From NCBI GenBank assembly GCA_016786525.1, contig JAEUVW010000260.1:1-6882 (forward strand): DNA of 6,882 nt, written 5' to 3'. Source of the DNA: Chitinophagaceae bacterium (lineage in GTDB: Bacteria; Bacteroidota; Bacteroidia; Chitinophagales; Chitinophagaceae). The notes under the pieces were generated by a model. That model ran no database searches. It was not told where the DNA came from and worked only from the letters and a program-made list of their open reading frames with translations. Position numbers and translations under genes: made by a program. Positions 1-6,753 of the stretch are shown here, one piece after another. The stretch's first letter is position 1, and every line of letters starts with the position of its first letter.

Positions 1-3000
1 GGTTGTCGTACCCCCCGGCACACGAAGCACCGCCGCAGGGTTGGGCCGGACCTCGACCCTGATGCTGCGCGATGCAGCCGGGCAAAGCGACACGCCATCA
101 AAAGCCTCGATACGGTAAGACCCGGTTTCCCTGGCCAGGAAAAAAGTACTCTTCGCTCCGGGAATATCTACATTGTTCTTGGTCCATTGGTAAGAAAGCC
201 CGGCTTTGCTGCCGCTGCCTGTCAGGGCAACAGTATTGCCTTCACAGATAAAGGTGTCGGAGGATACGCCTAAACTAACAGAATAGCCGGGATCATTGAC
301 ATTGAGCGTCACCTGGCTTGTATACGCAGGGCATGGCAGACCAGGTGAGGAGGCACGCACCATATACGTTCCGGGTTCTGTTGCCGCAAAATCGCTGAAT
401 TTCCAGCCCGGGATAATTGTGCTGTCTGATAACATCCAGTCGTAGATACTGCCGGCATAGTCTGTAGCACTCAGTTTTACCGTATCGCCCAGGCAGAAGA
501 ATACTGGTGTGGTCATTGGGTTGATCTCTATAGGAGGATGTGCCGGAAGCAGGGGCAAAGCGTAGGAGGCCGTAAAACTGCTGTCATTCGAATGCGTACA
601 CACCACGGCCATACGGTATTCAAAACCACCCAGCGAATCGGCACTCAGCACATTGCTGTCGGCTCCGGTTACAGCGGTCCAGGCAGCGCCGGGCGTATAC
701 AGGTCGCGCCGTTGCCATTGGTAGCGGATGCCTCCAATAGATCTTGTTGTGGCGCCGCTGGTCACGAGTGTCGTACGCTGACCGGCACAAACCCCGGCAC
801 CGGAGGGTACTGAGGCGCTGATGGTACCTGAAGCCGGCATCGAATAACAGGGCCTGAACTGTATGCCGATATCATCAAAACTCAGGTACCAGGGAGCACT
901 GGAGGCCGAACAATAAATCCCAAAATAGTAAATGCCGCTTGAAGGCGCTGTAAACGTATCGCGGTACTGCTGATAAGTGGTATTTTTAGGACTGCTGATA
1001 TTTTTCAGCGAGGTGCTCATACTGGTTGCAGCGGGCGCTGAGCCCAGTTTGACACCCAGGGTATTCCACCCGCTAAGCCCGTCTGTAATGTACCAGAACG
1101 AAATAATATACTGGGAGCCGCCTTCAAATTTCAGGGCCGGGGAAAACAGGTAGTCATTGGCTCCCCAGCGGAATGCGGCGAATTTGCTGCCGCCGGGCGT
1201 ATGGTTCATCCTGTTGCGGGTATCTGATGCCGTGTAGCTCAATACTAAGCTGGAAGAGGTCGCACTCATACAAACAGGAAGTTCATTGGCCTTTGTGATG
1301 GATTCAAAATCTTCAAAATAAGGCACTTCAGATGGGCCGCTTAAGACTTTCTGTACCGGGCTGATGGTCTTAAGCCCGGAATAAGTACAGGTGACGATAC
1401 AGCGGAAGTAGGTGGTTTCGCTGATCATTCCGGTCCTGAATGGAATTTTATTCCCCCCGAACGAAGGCCGGCTGATGTCGTTGCCCCAGGTGCTCCCGGC
1501 AGTAGAGTCTTGCCATTCGTAAGTATAGCCCTTGGCCAGGGGTAAAGCTGGCAGATCAAGATCAACCTCGCCGGTGGTACAGATACGGGCAGGGTTCGCT
1601 GAAGTCATACCGGTAACGGGAGCGCCATCACAGGGTGGCACTTCCTGGAGCGCAATATCATCAATACTCAGGTACCAGGGCGTAGCATTAGCCTTGCATT
1701 TGATCGCGAAAATCTGCTCTCCGCTTGTTGTGGGCACAAACGTGAACGTAAATTTCTGGTAATCCATATTGGTCAGCGCGGTCAGCGGAGTACCGATGGT
1801 ACTCAGGCTGGCCTTTGAGCTACCCGACAGCGCATAAAGGGAATCCCAGCCGGAAAATCCGTCCGTTGTATACCAAAAGGAAAATGCATAAGTCTTGCCT
1901 GCGGTAAGGACAATGGGCGGGGTATAGATAAAATCATTGGCAGACCAGCGGAAGGCTGCAAATTTCGATCCCCCGGGGGTATGATTGATCCTGTTGTTTG
2001 TAGTAGAGTTGAGATAAGTCGTCACCATTGTGCCCGGATTGGTAGCAGTCAGGCAATTGGGAAAAGCATTGGCAGCGGTAATGCTTTCGAAATTTTCAAG
2101 GTACGGCGGCATGACGGCACAGGAAGAACGGACCAGCACCGCATTGGAGGAATCGAACAGGCCGACGAGGCTGCAGATCGTTCTGCGGCGGTAGTACAGG
2201 TTGGCACAGGCCGGCGGTGTAACCGTATAAGACGCAGCTGTAGCACCCGCAACAGGAGTCCAGGGGCCCGTAGCGCTGACTGTGGAGACATCCCAGGCAT
2301 AGATAATCCCTGTAGTAAAAGTCGATCCTGTAACGGTCAGGTTCACCGGAGCTTCAGGACAGACGACCGTCGTACCCGCTGAACTGGTCAGGGTTCCCCC
2401 GACTGGCTTAGCCGAACAAGGCGGTGGCGGATTCCAGATATAAGCCAGCCCCGATGCAGGGAATACCGTTGCTGAAACCGTCATTGCAGCAGCATTGCTG
2501 GTGCCGGCCGTGGAAGCGGCCCAGCTGGTCGTGGTGGCCCGGTTGTTGTAGTCGGTCAGGCTGCCCCTCAGCCCTACCTGGTTAGGGGTCGAAAAGGCAG
2601 AGGTGACCGTCAGTTCTTTATACACAACACGTACCTCGTTGCTTGCTGTATTCAGGCGAATCTGAAACGTATAGGTCTGGGCCGTGGAGCCGAAGTTGGT
2701 CATGCCCGTCCACTGAAAAATAATCTCTGATCCGATAGTCTGCGTACGCAATTCGGAACCGGACTTGCCCCTGATATCGCGGCAAAATGCCGAAACACCG
2801 GTAGTGGCAGCAGCATCCGTAGTAGAGAGATAACCGCTGCGCATACCGCCTGTAGGACTGGTAGAACCAAACTGGATAAAGCCGTTCTCACTGGCATAAG
2901 CCTGCGTGTAAGCAGTACCCAGGAAGGTAAAAGAAGGGATGGTCACCGAGAAGCTGGCATCGTCCATACCCGATCCGGAAGACAATACCGTACCCCCGGT

Positions 3001-3138
3001 AATGGCGGTATACGTAGTATTGGCCGTGGAGAATATGTAGGTGGCCGCGGCCTGGCCGAAGCCCTGAAATGCAAGCAAAAGCAACAGGAGACTCAGGAGA
3101 CTTCGACGGGAGCTTAAAGATATATTTGTAGTGTTCAT
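1..3138 (-). CDS. Large secreted modular surface protein with Ig-like and jellyroll repeats, probable T9SS client (3' end outside window)
   Basis: Reading the minus strand from the ATG at 3138 gives 1046 codons with no stop up to the window edge, so the C-terminus is missing. The start is fixed by an in-frame TAA two codons upstream (3142-3144). Residues 1-30 form a signal peptide: Arg11-Arg12, a Leu-rich core at 14-22, and probable cleavage near FGQ-A (27-30). Residues about 33-236 are a beta-rich domain typical of the N-terminus of Bacteroidota T9SS proteins, followed by a PPPPC linker (237-241). Then come Ig-like 1 (241-344; C260, W282), jellyroll 1 (345-499), Ig-like 2 (503-605; C520, W542, C580), jellyroll 2 (606-760), Ig-like 3 (764-865; C784, W808, C847), Ig/PKD-like 4 (867-946; C882, W901, C936) and Ig-like 5 (947-1026; C965, W985, C1019), with a further module beginning. 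The jellyrolls resemble the cleaved-adhesin/choice-of-anchor J group (NDYLFSP-like and YLSxDDI signatures). The inferred role is an exported adhesin or matrix protein. The ligand is unknown and the expected T9SS sorting domain cannot be seen. Confidence 0.88.
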   Translation of the reverse strand, partial: MNTTNISLSSRRSLLSLLLLLLAFQGFGQAAATYIFSTANTTYTAITGGTVLSSGSGMDDASFSVTIPSFTFLGTAYTQAYASENGFIQFGSTSPTGGMRSGYLSTTDAAATTGVSAFCRDIRGKSGSELRTQTIGSEIIFQWTGMTNFGSTAQTYTFQIRLNTASNEVRVVYKELTVTSAFSTPNQVGLRGSLTDYNNRATTTSWAASTAGTSNAAAMTVSATVFPASGLAYIWNPPPPCSAKPVGGTLTSSAGTTVVCPEAPVNLTVTGSTFTTGIIYAWDVSTVSATGPWTPVAGATAASYTVTPPACANLYYRRRTICSLVGLFDSSNAVLVRSSCAVMPPYLENFESITAANAFPNCLTATNPGTMVTTYLNSTTNNRINHTPGGSKFAAFRWSANDFIYTPPIVLTAGKTYAFSFWYTTDGFSGWDSLYALSGSSKASLSTIGTPLTALTNMDYQKFTFTFVPTTSGEQIFAIKCKANATPWYLSIDDIALQEVPPCDGAPVTGMTSANPARICTTGEVDLDLPALPLAKGYTYEWQDSTAGSTWGNDISRPSFGGNKIPFRTGMISETTYFRCIVTCTYSGLKTISPVQKVLSGPSEVPYFEDFESITKANELPVCMSATSSSLVLSYTASDTRNRMNHTPGGSKFAAFRWGANDYLFSPALKFEGGSQYIISFWYITDGLSGWNTLGVKLGSAPAATSMSTSLKNISSPKNTTYQQYRDTFTAPSSGIYYFGIYCSASSAPWYLSFDDIGIQFRPCYSMPASGTISASVPSGAGVCAGQRTTLVTSGATTRSIGGIRYQWQRRDLYTPGAAWTAVTGADSNVLSADSLGGFEYRMAVVCTHSNDSSFTASYALPLLPAHPPIEINPMTTPVFFCLGDTVKLSATDYAGSIYDWMLSDSTIIPGWKFSDFAATEPGTYMVRASSPGLPCPAYTSQVTLNVNDPGYSVSLGVSSDTFICEGNTVALTGSGSKAGLSYQWTKNNVDIPGAKSTFFLARETGSYRIEAFDGVSLCPAASRSIRVEVRPNPAAVLRVPGGTTT
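859..1632 (-). repeat. Ig-like plus jellyroll unit, copy 2 (protein-level tandem repeat)
   Basis: This region encodes residues 503-760. It repeats the copy 1 order of Ig-like then jellyroll, with the identical NHTPGGSKFAAFRW run at 645-658 and APWYLSFDDI at 748-757. At DNA level, positions 869-894 match 1655-1680 with a single mismatch in 26 nt. Elsewhere the copies have clearly diverged, so the duplication is not recent as a whole. Confidence 0.85.
1642..2418 (-). repeat. Ig-like plus jellyroll unit, copy 1 (protein-level tandem repeat)
   Basis: This region encodes residues 241-499 of the surface protein: one Ig-like module followed by one jellyroll module. It matches copy 2 at an offset of about 260 residues (780 nt). 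The most conserved parts are the FESIT motif at the jellyroll start (350-354), the 14-residue run NHTPGGSKFAAFRW (385-398) and PWYLSxDDI near the end (487-495). The repeat sits wholly inside the coding sequence and keeps the frame. Confidence 0.85.
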
Positions 3139-3172
3139 GAGTTACCTTTTTATAATGACAAAGGTAAGACTC
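3139..3172. repeat. Imperfect inverted repeat abutting the surface-protein start codon
   Basis: On the minus strand the arms are GAGT-ct-TACCTTT and AAAGGTA-ACTC, separated by a 10-nt loop (3150-3159). This gives 11 base pairs with one 2-nt bulge (3167-3168). The second arm ends at the base before the ATG at 3138. The first arm contains most of the candidate -7 element. It could be an operator overlapping the promoter or, if transcription starts further upstream, an RNA hairpin that hides the start region. The function is inferred; the complementarity is directly visible. Confidence 0.6.
3159..3166 (-). promoter_or_regulatory. Candidate Bacteroidota -7 promoter element of the surface-protein gene
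   Basis: On the minus strand this reads TACCTTTG, an exact TAnnTTTG match, lying in the AT-rich gap between the symporter stop and the surface-protein ATG. It ends 20 nt before the ATG, so the leader would be very short. A TTTTGG stretch about 15 nt further upstream could serve as a -33 element, but that spacing is a little shorter than usual. The element lies within one arm of the inverted repeat at 3139-3172. Confidence 0.5.
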
Positions 3173-3294
3173 ATATTAAGCCAAAATGATATTATAGTTA
3201 AATTTTAAGATAATGATGTTTAATATATCCTAAAACCTATACAAATCAGGATTTTTCCATGTTTTCGGGACAAATTCCGGGAAAAAAGCGTATT

Positions 3295-4653
3295 TTACTG
3301 TAATTCGCGCTCCCATTTGCTGACCAGGGTGGTCGCTATGCTGTTGCCGATCACATTGGTCGCGCTTCGGCCCATATCCAGCAGGGGGTCGATACCCAGC
3401 AACAGGGCCAGGCCCGCCTCGGGGATATTAAAAGTGCTGAGCGTACCGGCAATGACGACCAGCGATGCCCGGGGCACGCCGGCAATACCTTTGCTGGTCA
3501 GCATGAGTACCAGCAACATACTTACCTGTGTAGCCAGAGGCAGATCTATTCCGTATGACTGGGCAATAAACAGGGATGCAAAGGTCATATACATCATAGA
3601 GCCATCGAGGTTAAAGGAATAACCCAGGGGCAGCACAAAGCTGACAATCTTTTTACCGCAGCCGAAACGTTCCAGTTCCATCATCATCTTGGGGAAAGCC
3701 GCTTCGCTGCTGCTGGTGCTGAAGGCCAGTAATGCAGGATCTTTCATCCTTTTGAGCAGGGTAAATACCCGGGTGCCGATAAAGAGGAAAGCCAGCAGGG
3801 TAAGCAGCAGCCACAGGCTGGCCAGGCCCAGGTAAAACTCCCCGATGAATACAGAATAAGTCTTCAGGATGCCGGCGCCCTGTTTGGTCAGTACGGCCGT
3901 CATGGCGCCAAAAACGGCGATGGGTGCAAGGTTCATCACATAGCCTGTGATCTTCAGGATAATATCGGCCACCACTTCAAAAAAATCGATAACGATCTTT
4001 CCATGCTCGCCGATAGCAGCCGTTGCCGTACCGAACAAAAGGGAAAAGACAACGATCTGCAGGATCTCATTCTGGGCCAGCGATTCAAAGATGCTGACCG
4101 GGAAAATATGGTGCAGGAAGGACTTCAGCGAAAAACTGCTTTTCTGCAGGCCCAGGTCTGTACCGGCATCCGGTATCGGCAGGTGCATGTGTGCCCCCGG
4201 CTGAAACAGGTTCACCAGCAACATGCCCAGCGCAAGACTGAGCAATGAGGCACAAAAAAACCAGAGCAGGGTTTTACCGCCGATGCGGCCCACTGATTTG
4301 ATGTCGCCCAGCTTGGCCACGCCCACCACCAGGGTGCTGAACACCAGGGGCGCTACGATCATTTTGATCAGGCGCAGGAAAATATCGGCCAGCAGTGAGA
4401 AGGGTTCCAGTTTCGCGTCCCTGGCTTTGACCAAAGCAGCTTTCTGCTCCGTCAGCTGCCGGAGCGCAGCGGTGTCCGCTACGGGCACAGCCTTGCTTTT
4501 GAGCGCGTTTACCGAGGCTTCGACCTGCTGGATGGCCAGGTTATCCTCCTGCACATATTGTGCATTCAGCAGCAATCCCAGGCCTATACCCAGTATCAGG
4601 GCCAGAAAGATCAATAACGTTAACCTGTTTTTCCTGTTGGGCTTTTGTGTCAT
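3295..4653 (-). CDS. Dicarboxylate/amino acid:cation symporter (GltP/DctA family, inner membrane)
   Basis: This 452-residue protein belongs to the DAACS (SLC1-like) family, which imports glutamate, aspartate or C4-dicarboxylates coupled to H+ or Na+. The hallmarks appear in order: TM1 at 11-31; the FLRLIKMIVAPLVF segment at 92-105; hairpin HP1 with STSSSEAAFP (312-321); TM7 with NLDGS (348-352); hairpin HP2 with KGIAGVPRAS (388-397); and TM8 with DMGRSATNVIGN (426-437). By remembered alignment to GltPh, D426, R429 and N433 match the substrate and ion residues D394, R397 and N401. The Asp equivalent to GltPh D405 is Asn437, as I recall for E. coli GltP and DctA. Retained D426 and R429 favour an acidic amino acid substrate, but this is inference. 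Residues about 34-83 form a charged helical insertion between TM1 and TM2. The start is fixed: the only four codons between the mrdA stop and this ATG are in the same frame and none can initiate. The 12-nt gap implies co-transcription with mrdA. No Shine-Dalgarno sequence is seen. Confidence 0.95.
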   Translation of the reverse strand: MTQKPNRKNRLTLLIFLALILGIGLGLLLNAQYVQEDNLAIQQVEASVNALKSKAVPVADTAALRQLTEQKAALVKARDAKLEPFSLLADIFLRLIKMIVAPLVFSTLVVGVAKLGDIKSVGRIGGKTLLWFFCASLLSLALGMLLVNLFQPGAHMHLPIPDAGTDLGLQKSSFSLKSFLHHIFPVSIFESLAQNEILQIVVFSLLFGTATAAIGEHGKIVIDFFEVVADIILKITGYVMNLAPIAVFGAMTAVLTKQGAGILKTYSVFIGEFYLGLASLWLLLTLLAFLFIGTRVFTLLKRMKDPALLAFSTSSSEAAFPKMMMELERFGCGKKIVSFVLPLGYSFNLDGSMMYMTFASLFIAQSYGIDLPLATQVSMLLVLMLTSKGIAGVPRASLVVIAGTLSTFNIPEAGLALLLGIDPLLDMGRSATNVIGNSIATTLVSKWERELQ

Positions 4654-4665
4654 TGGCGTGAAATG

Positions 4666-6678
4666 TTACATAAGGTTTTTCCGGATCCAGTTGCGGATCA
4701 TCAGCGAATCGCGGTAATGTTGTATGCTGTCTTCATACTTTTTCCTGTCTACTTTGCGCTCCCAGATCAGGCGGTCCCTTTGCCGGCGTGCGGAGTCGAT
4801 GATAAAGGTATACTGCGGTATGATGCGTGCATTGTACAGTTTATCTTCCAGGTATTTGCGTTTTACAGCGACCGAATCGTACAGGTATTTTTCGATCATC
4901 AGGCTGGCGACCGGCCCCGCCCAGGTGGCACCGTAACCTGAATTTTCGACGATCACCGCAATGGCTATTTTAGGATTAACACGGGGTGCATAAGCCACGA
5001 AAACAGAGTGGTTCTGCAGCTTCATCACCTGCCCGTTCACAATAGCCTTGTTCTCCACCGTACCCGTTTTGGCGCACACCTCCACACCCGGCAGCTTCGC
5101 CACCGTTCCGGTACCCCTGTCCACCACATCCATCATACCCAGGCCCACTACGGTAAAGGCCGAATCGCTGATATGGGTTACCGTGTGTTTTTCGAGGTAT
5201 TTGGCCAGTATGGGGTCTTTGGGATTTTTAGCCACCGACTTTACAAAGTGCGGGATGTAGTAATACCCTTTGTTCGCAATGATGCACATCGCATTGGCCA
5301 TCTGCAGCGGGGTGCTGGCTATTTCGCCCTGCCCCATCCCGACAAAGAGATTGGTACAGGAATTCCAGGAGCCGTTGTACATCTTGTCATAATCCTTGGT
5401 GTCAAACAAGGTGCCCCCTGTCTCTGAAGGAAGGTCTACGCCAATGGGATGCCCCAGGCCGAAGGAATACATGTGCTCATAGAACTTGTGCAGCCCGTTT
5501 TTGACATTGCCGTATTCCTTCTTGTCTACAGCCAGCCGGTAGATATGCACGAAGTAGGCGTTGCAGGAGTTGGCCAAAGCCAGGCGCAGATTGGCCGCGT
5601 GGCCGCCGCCGCTATGGGTGCAACCGATCCTTTTGCCGCAGGCATAGTAGCCGCCGCCGCAGGGATAGCCATAGGAAGGCGTGATGACGCGTTCATCCAG
5701 CGCCACCAGGGCCGTGAGCGGTTTTTGGGTAGAACCGGGATTGTACGAACCTTTCATAGCGCGGTTAAACAGGGGCTTGGTCGCATCGAGGAACAGTTTA
5801 CCGAAATTTCTTGACCGCTCTTTGCCCCGCAGCAGGTTCGGGTCATAAGACGGGCTGCTGACCATGGCCAGGATACCGCCGGTAGACGGGTCTATTGCGA
5901 CCACGCTGCCCAGCTTATTGGCCATCAGCTTTTCTCCATAGGCCTGCAGGTCGGCATCCAGGTACAGTTCGATGCTGCGGCCGGCTACAGCAGGGGTATC
6001 CAGTATACCGCCTTTGTACGAATCGCGGGGGCGGTTGAAATTATCTTTCTCGATAAAATAAATGCCGCGCTGCCCGCGCAATACTTCTTCATATTGCGCT
6101 TCCAGGCCGTCAATGCCTACGTAGTCTCCCTGGTTGTAGCTTTTAAAGCGTTCTTTTTGCAGCATGGCCGGGGACACTTCCCCGATATAGCCCAATACCA
6201 CACCGGCATGCGGGCTGGGATAGGAGCGGATATTGCGCTCTACCATCTGGAAGCCGTTGAACAGGAAGATATTTTCCTGGAAACGGGCAGCCTGGGCCTG
6301 CGACAGCTCTTCGAGAAAGACAGTCTGCCGTACCCAGCCTCCCTTGTTTACCGCGCGGGTCATCATTTTATCATACTGCGCCGCATCAATGCCCAGGGCT
6401 TCGCAAAACCGGGCGGTATCCAGGTTTTTCTTTGCTTCAATAGGGGTTACCACCAGGTCATAGACTACCTCGTTATTGAGCATTACCTTGCCCTTCCGGT
6501 CGTAAATAACGCCCCGCGGCGGGTACACCACTTTGCGCAGGATGGCAATGTCGTTGGCCATCACCTTGTACTTGTCTTCAAACAATTGCAGGAAGAACAG
6601 GCGCGACAGGATGACCACACCTACAGAGATGAAGATTATTTTGAGGACAAGCGCACGTGAATTTGTCGCTGAGGCCAT
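4666..6678 (-). CDS. mrdA: Penicillin-binding protein 2, peptidoglycan DD-transpeptidase of the elongation machinery
   Basis: This 670-residue class B PBP cross-links peptidoglycan during lateral growth, normally with RodA and MreBCD; beta-lactams acylate its active-site serine. One N-terminal membrane anchor lies at about 9-31. The dimerisation domain starts with YPPRGVIYDRKG (52-63) and carries the PBP2-type signature GDYVGIDGLEAQYEEVLRG (184-202). The transpeptidase domain (about 258-598) has all three motifs: SxxK as STQK (316-319, nucleophile S316), SxN as SCN (371-373) and KTG (537-539). A Cys/His-rich insert at 340-360 (C340, C347, C353, H355, H360) lies between SxxK and SxN. The C-terminal 70 residues form a charged tail beyond the enzyme domain. 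The start follows an in-frame TAA at 6691-6693 and places the anchor correctly. An FtsI identity is unlikely given the GDYVG-GLE signature and the absence of PASTA domains. The symporter gene follows after 12 nt; no rodA or mreD is adjacent. Confidence 0.96.
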   Translation of the reverse strand: MASATNSRALVLKIIFISVGVVILSRLFFLQLFEDKYKVMANDIAILRKVVYPPRGVIYDRKGKVMLNNEVVYDLVVTPIEAKKNLDTARFCEALGIDAAQYDKMMTRAVNKGGWVRQTVFLEELSQAQAARFQENIFLFNGFQMVERNIRSYPSPHAGVVLGYIGEVSPAMLQKERFKSYNQGDYVGIDGLEAQYEEVLRGQRGIYFIEKDNFNRPRDSYKGGILDTPAVAGRSIELYLDADLQAYGEKLMANKLGSVVAIDPSTGGILAMVSSPSYDPNLLRGKERSRNFGKLFLDATKPLFNRAMKGSYNPGSTQKPLTALVALDERVITPSYGYPCGGGYYACGKRIGCTHSGGGHAANLRLALANSCNAYFVHIYRLAVDKKEYGNVKNGLHKFYEHMYSFGLGHPIGVDLPSETGGTLFDTKDYDKMYNGSWNSCTNLFVGMGQGEIASTPLQMANAMCIIANKGYYYIPHFVKSVAKNPKDPILAKYLEKHTVTHISDSAFTVVGLGMMDVVDRGTGTVAKLPGVEVCAKTGTVENKAIVNGQVMKLQNHSVFVAYAPRVNPKIAIAVIVENSGYGATWAGPVASLMIEKYLYDSVAVKRKYLEDKLYNARIIPQYTFIIDSARRQRDRLIWERKVDRKKYEDSIQHYRDSLMIRNWIRKNLM

Positions 6679-6715
6679 GACTGTCTTTTTTTAAAAAAGG
6701 TTTTATACCTGCGTG

Positions 6716-6723
6716 CAAACCTA
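6716..6723 (-). promoter_or_regulatory. Candidate Bacteroidota -7 promoter element upstream of mrdA
   Basis: On the minus strand this reads TAGGTTTG, an exact match to the Bacteroidota primary sigma factor -7 consensus TAnnTTTG. It ends 37 nt before the mrdA ATG, leaving room for a short leader. No clear -33 TTTGC/TTG element is present at the usual spacing of about 17-23 nt, so the call is tentative. The leader downstream carries a T6A7 tract (6686-6698) close to the start instead of a Shine-Dalgarno sequence. Confidence 0.4.
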
Positions 6724-6753
6724 GCAAAAATGGCGGGTACGCGCAGCTAAACT

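Larger units (their letters stand above)
3139..3294. other. AT-rich intergenic region between symporter and surface-protein genes
   Basis: These 156 nt separate two genes on the same strand and are much richer in A and T than the coding sequence on either side, especially at 3170-3240. They must hold the 3' end of the mrdA-symporter transcript and the promoter of the surface-protein gene. Apart from the -7 element and the inverted repeat I see no gene, and no convincing Rho-independent terminator with a U-tract. Confidence 0.7.

Noticed and set aside
1981..2382. 133-codon plus-strand frame and the overlapping 83-codon minus-strand frame (2049-2300)
   Set aside because: Both overlap the surface-protein frame, which was verified to be open through this region and encodes recognisable Ig-like and jellyroll modules.
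3262..3285. Possible Rho-independent terminator after the symporter stop
   Set aside because: The arms TTTTC/GAAAA and GGA/TCC pair around a CAAAT loop, but the stem is broken by a G against GG internal loop. It is weak, and no U-tract follows on the minus strand.
4223..4717. 164-codon open frame on the plus strand across the symporter N-terminus and the mrdA-symporter junction
   Set aside because: It is antisense to two well-supported genes, and its low-complexity Ser/Arg-rich translation has no family resemblance.
6094..6660. 188-codon open frame on the plus strand
   Set aside because: It lies entirely antisense to the N-terminal half of mrdA, which has unmistakable conserved motifs. The translation shows no recognisable domain, so it is a shadow of the codon usage on the other strand.
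4666..6678. Alternative identity as FtsI (PBP3) or a class A PBP
   Set aside because: There is no glycosyltransferase domain and no PASTA domain. The GDYVGIDGLEAQYEEVLRG signature in the dimerisation region is characteristic of PBP2.
6685..6700. T7A6 near-palindrome in the mrdA leader as a terminator or hairpin
   Set aside because: It has only A-T pairs with no loop and lies between the candidate -7 element and the ATG. It is more likely an A/T-rich leader aiding translation initiation than a terminator.
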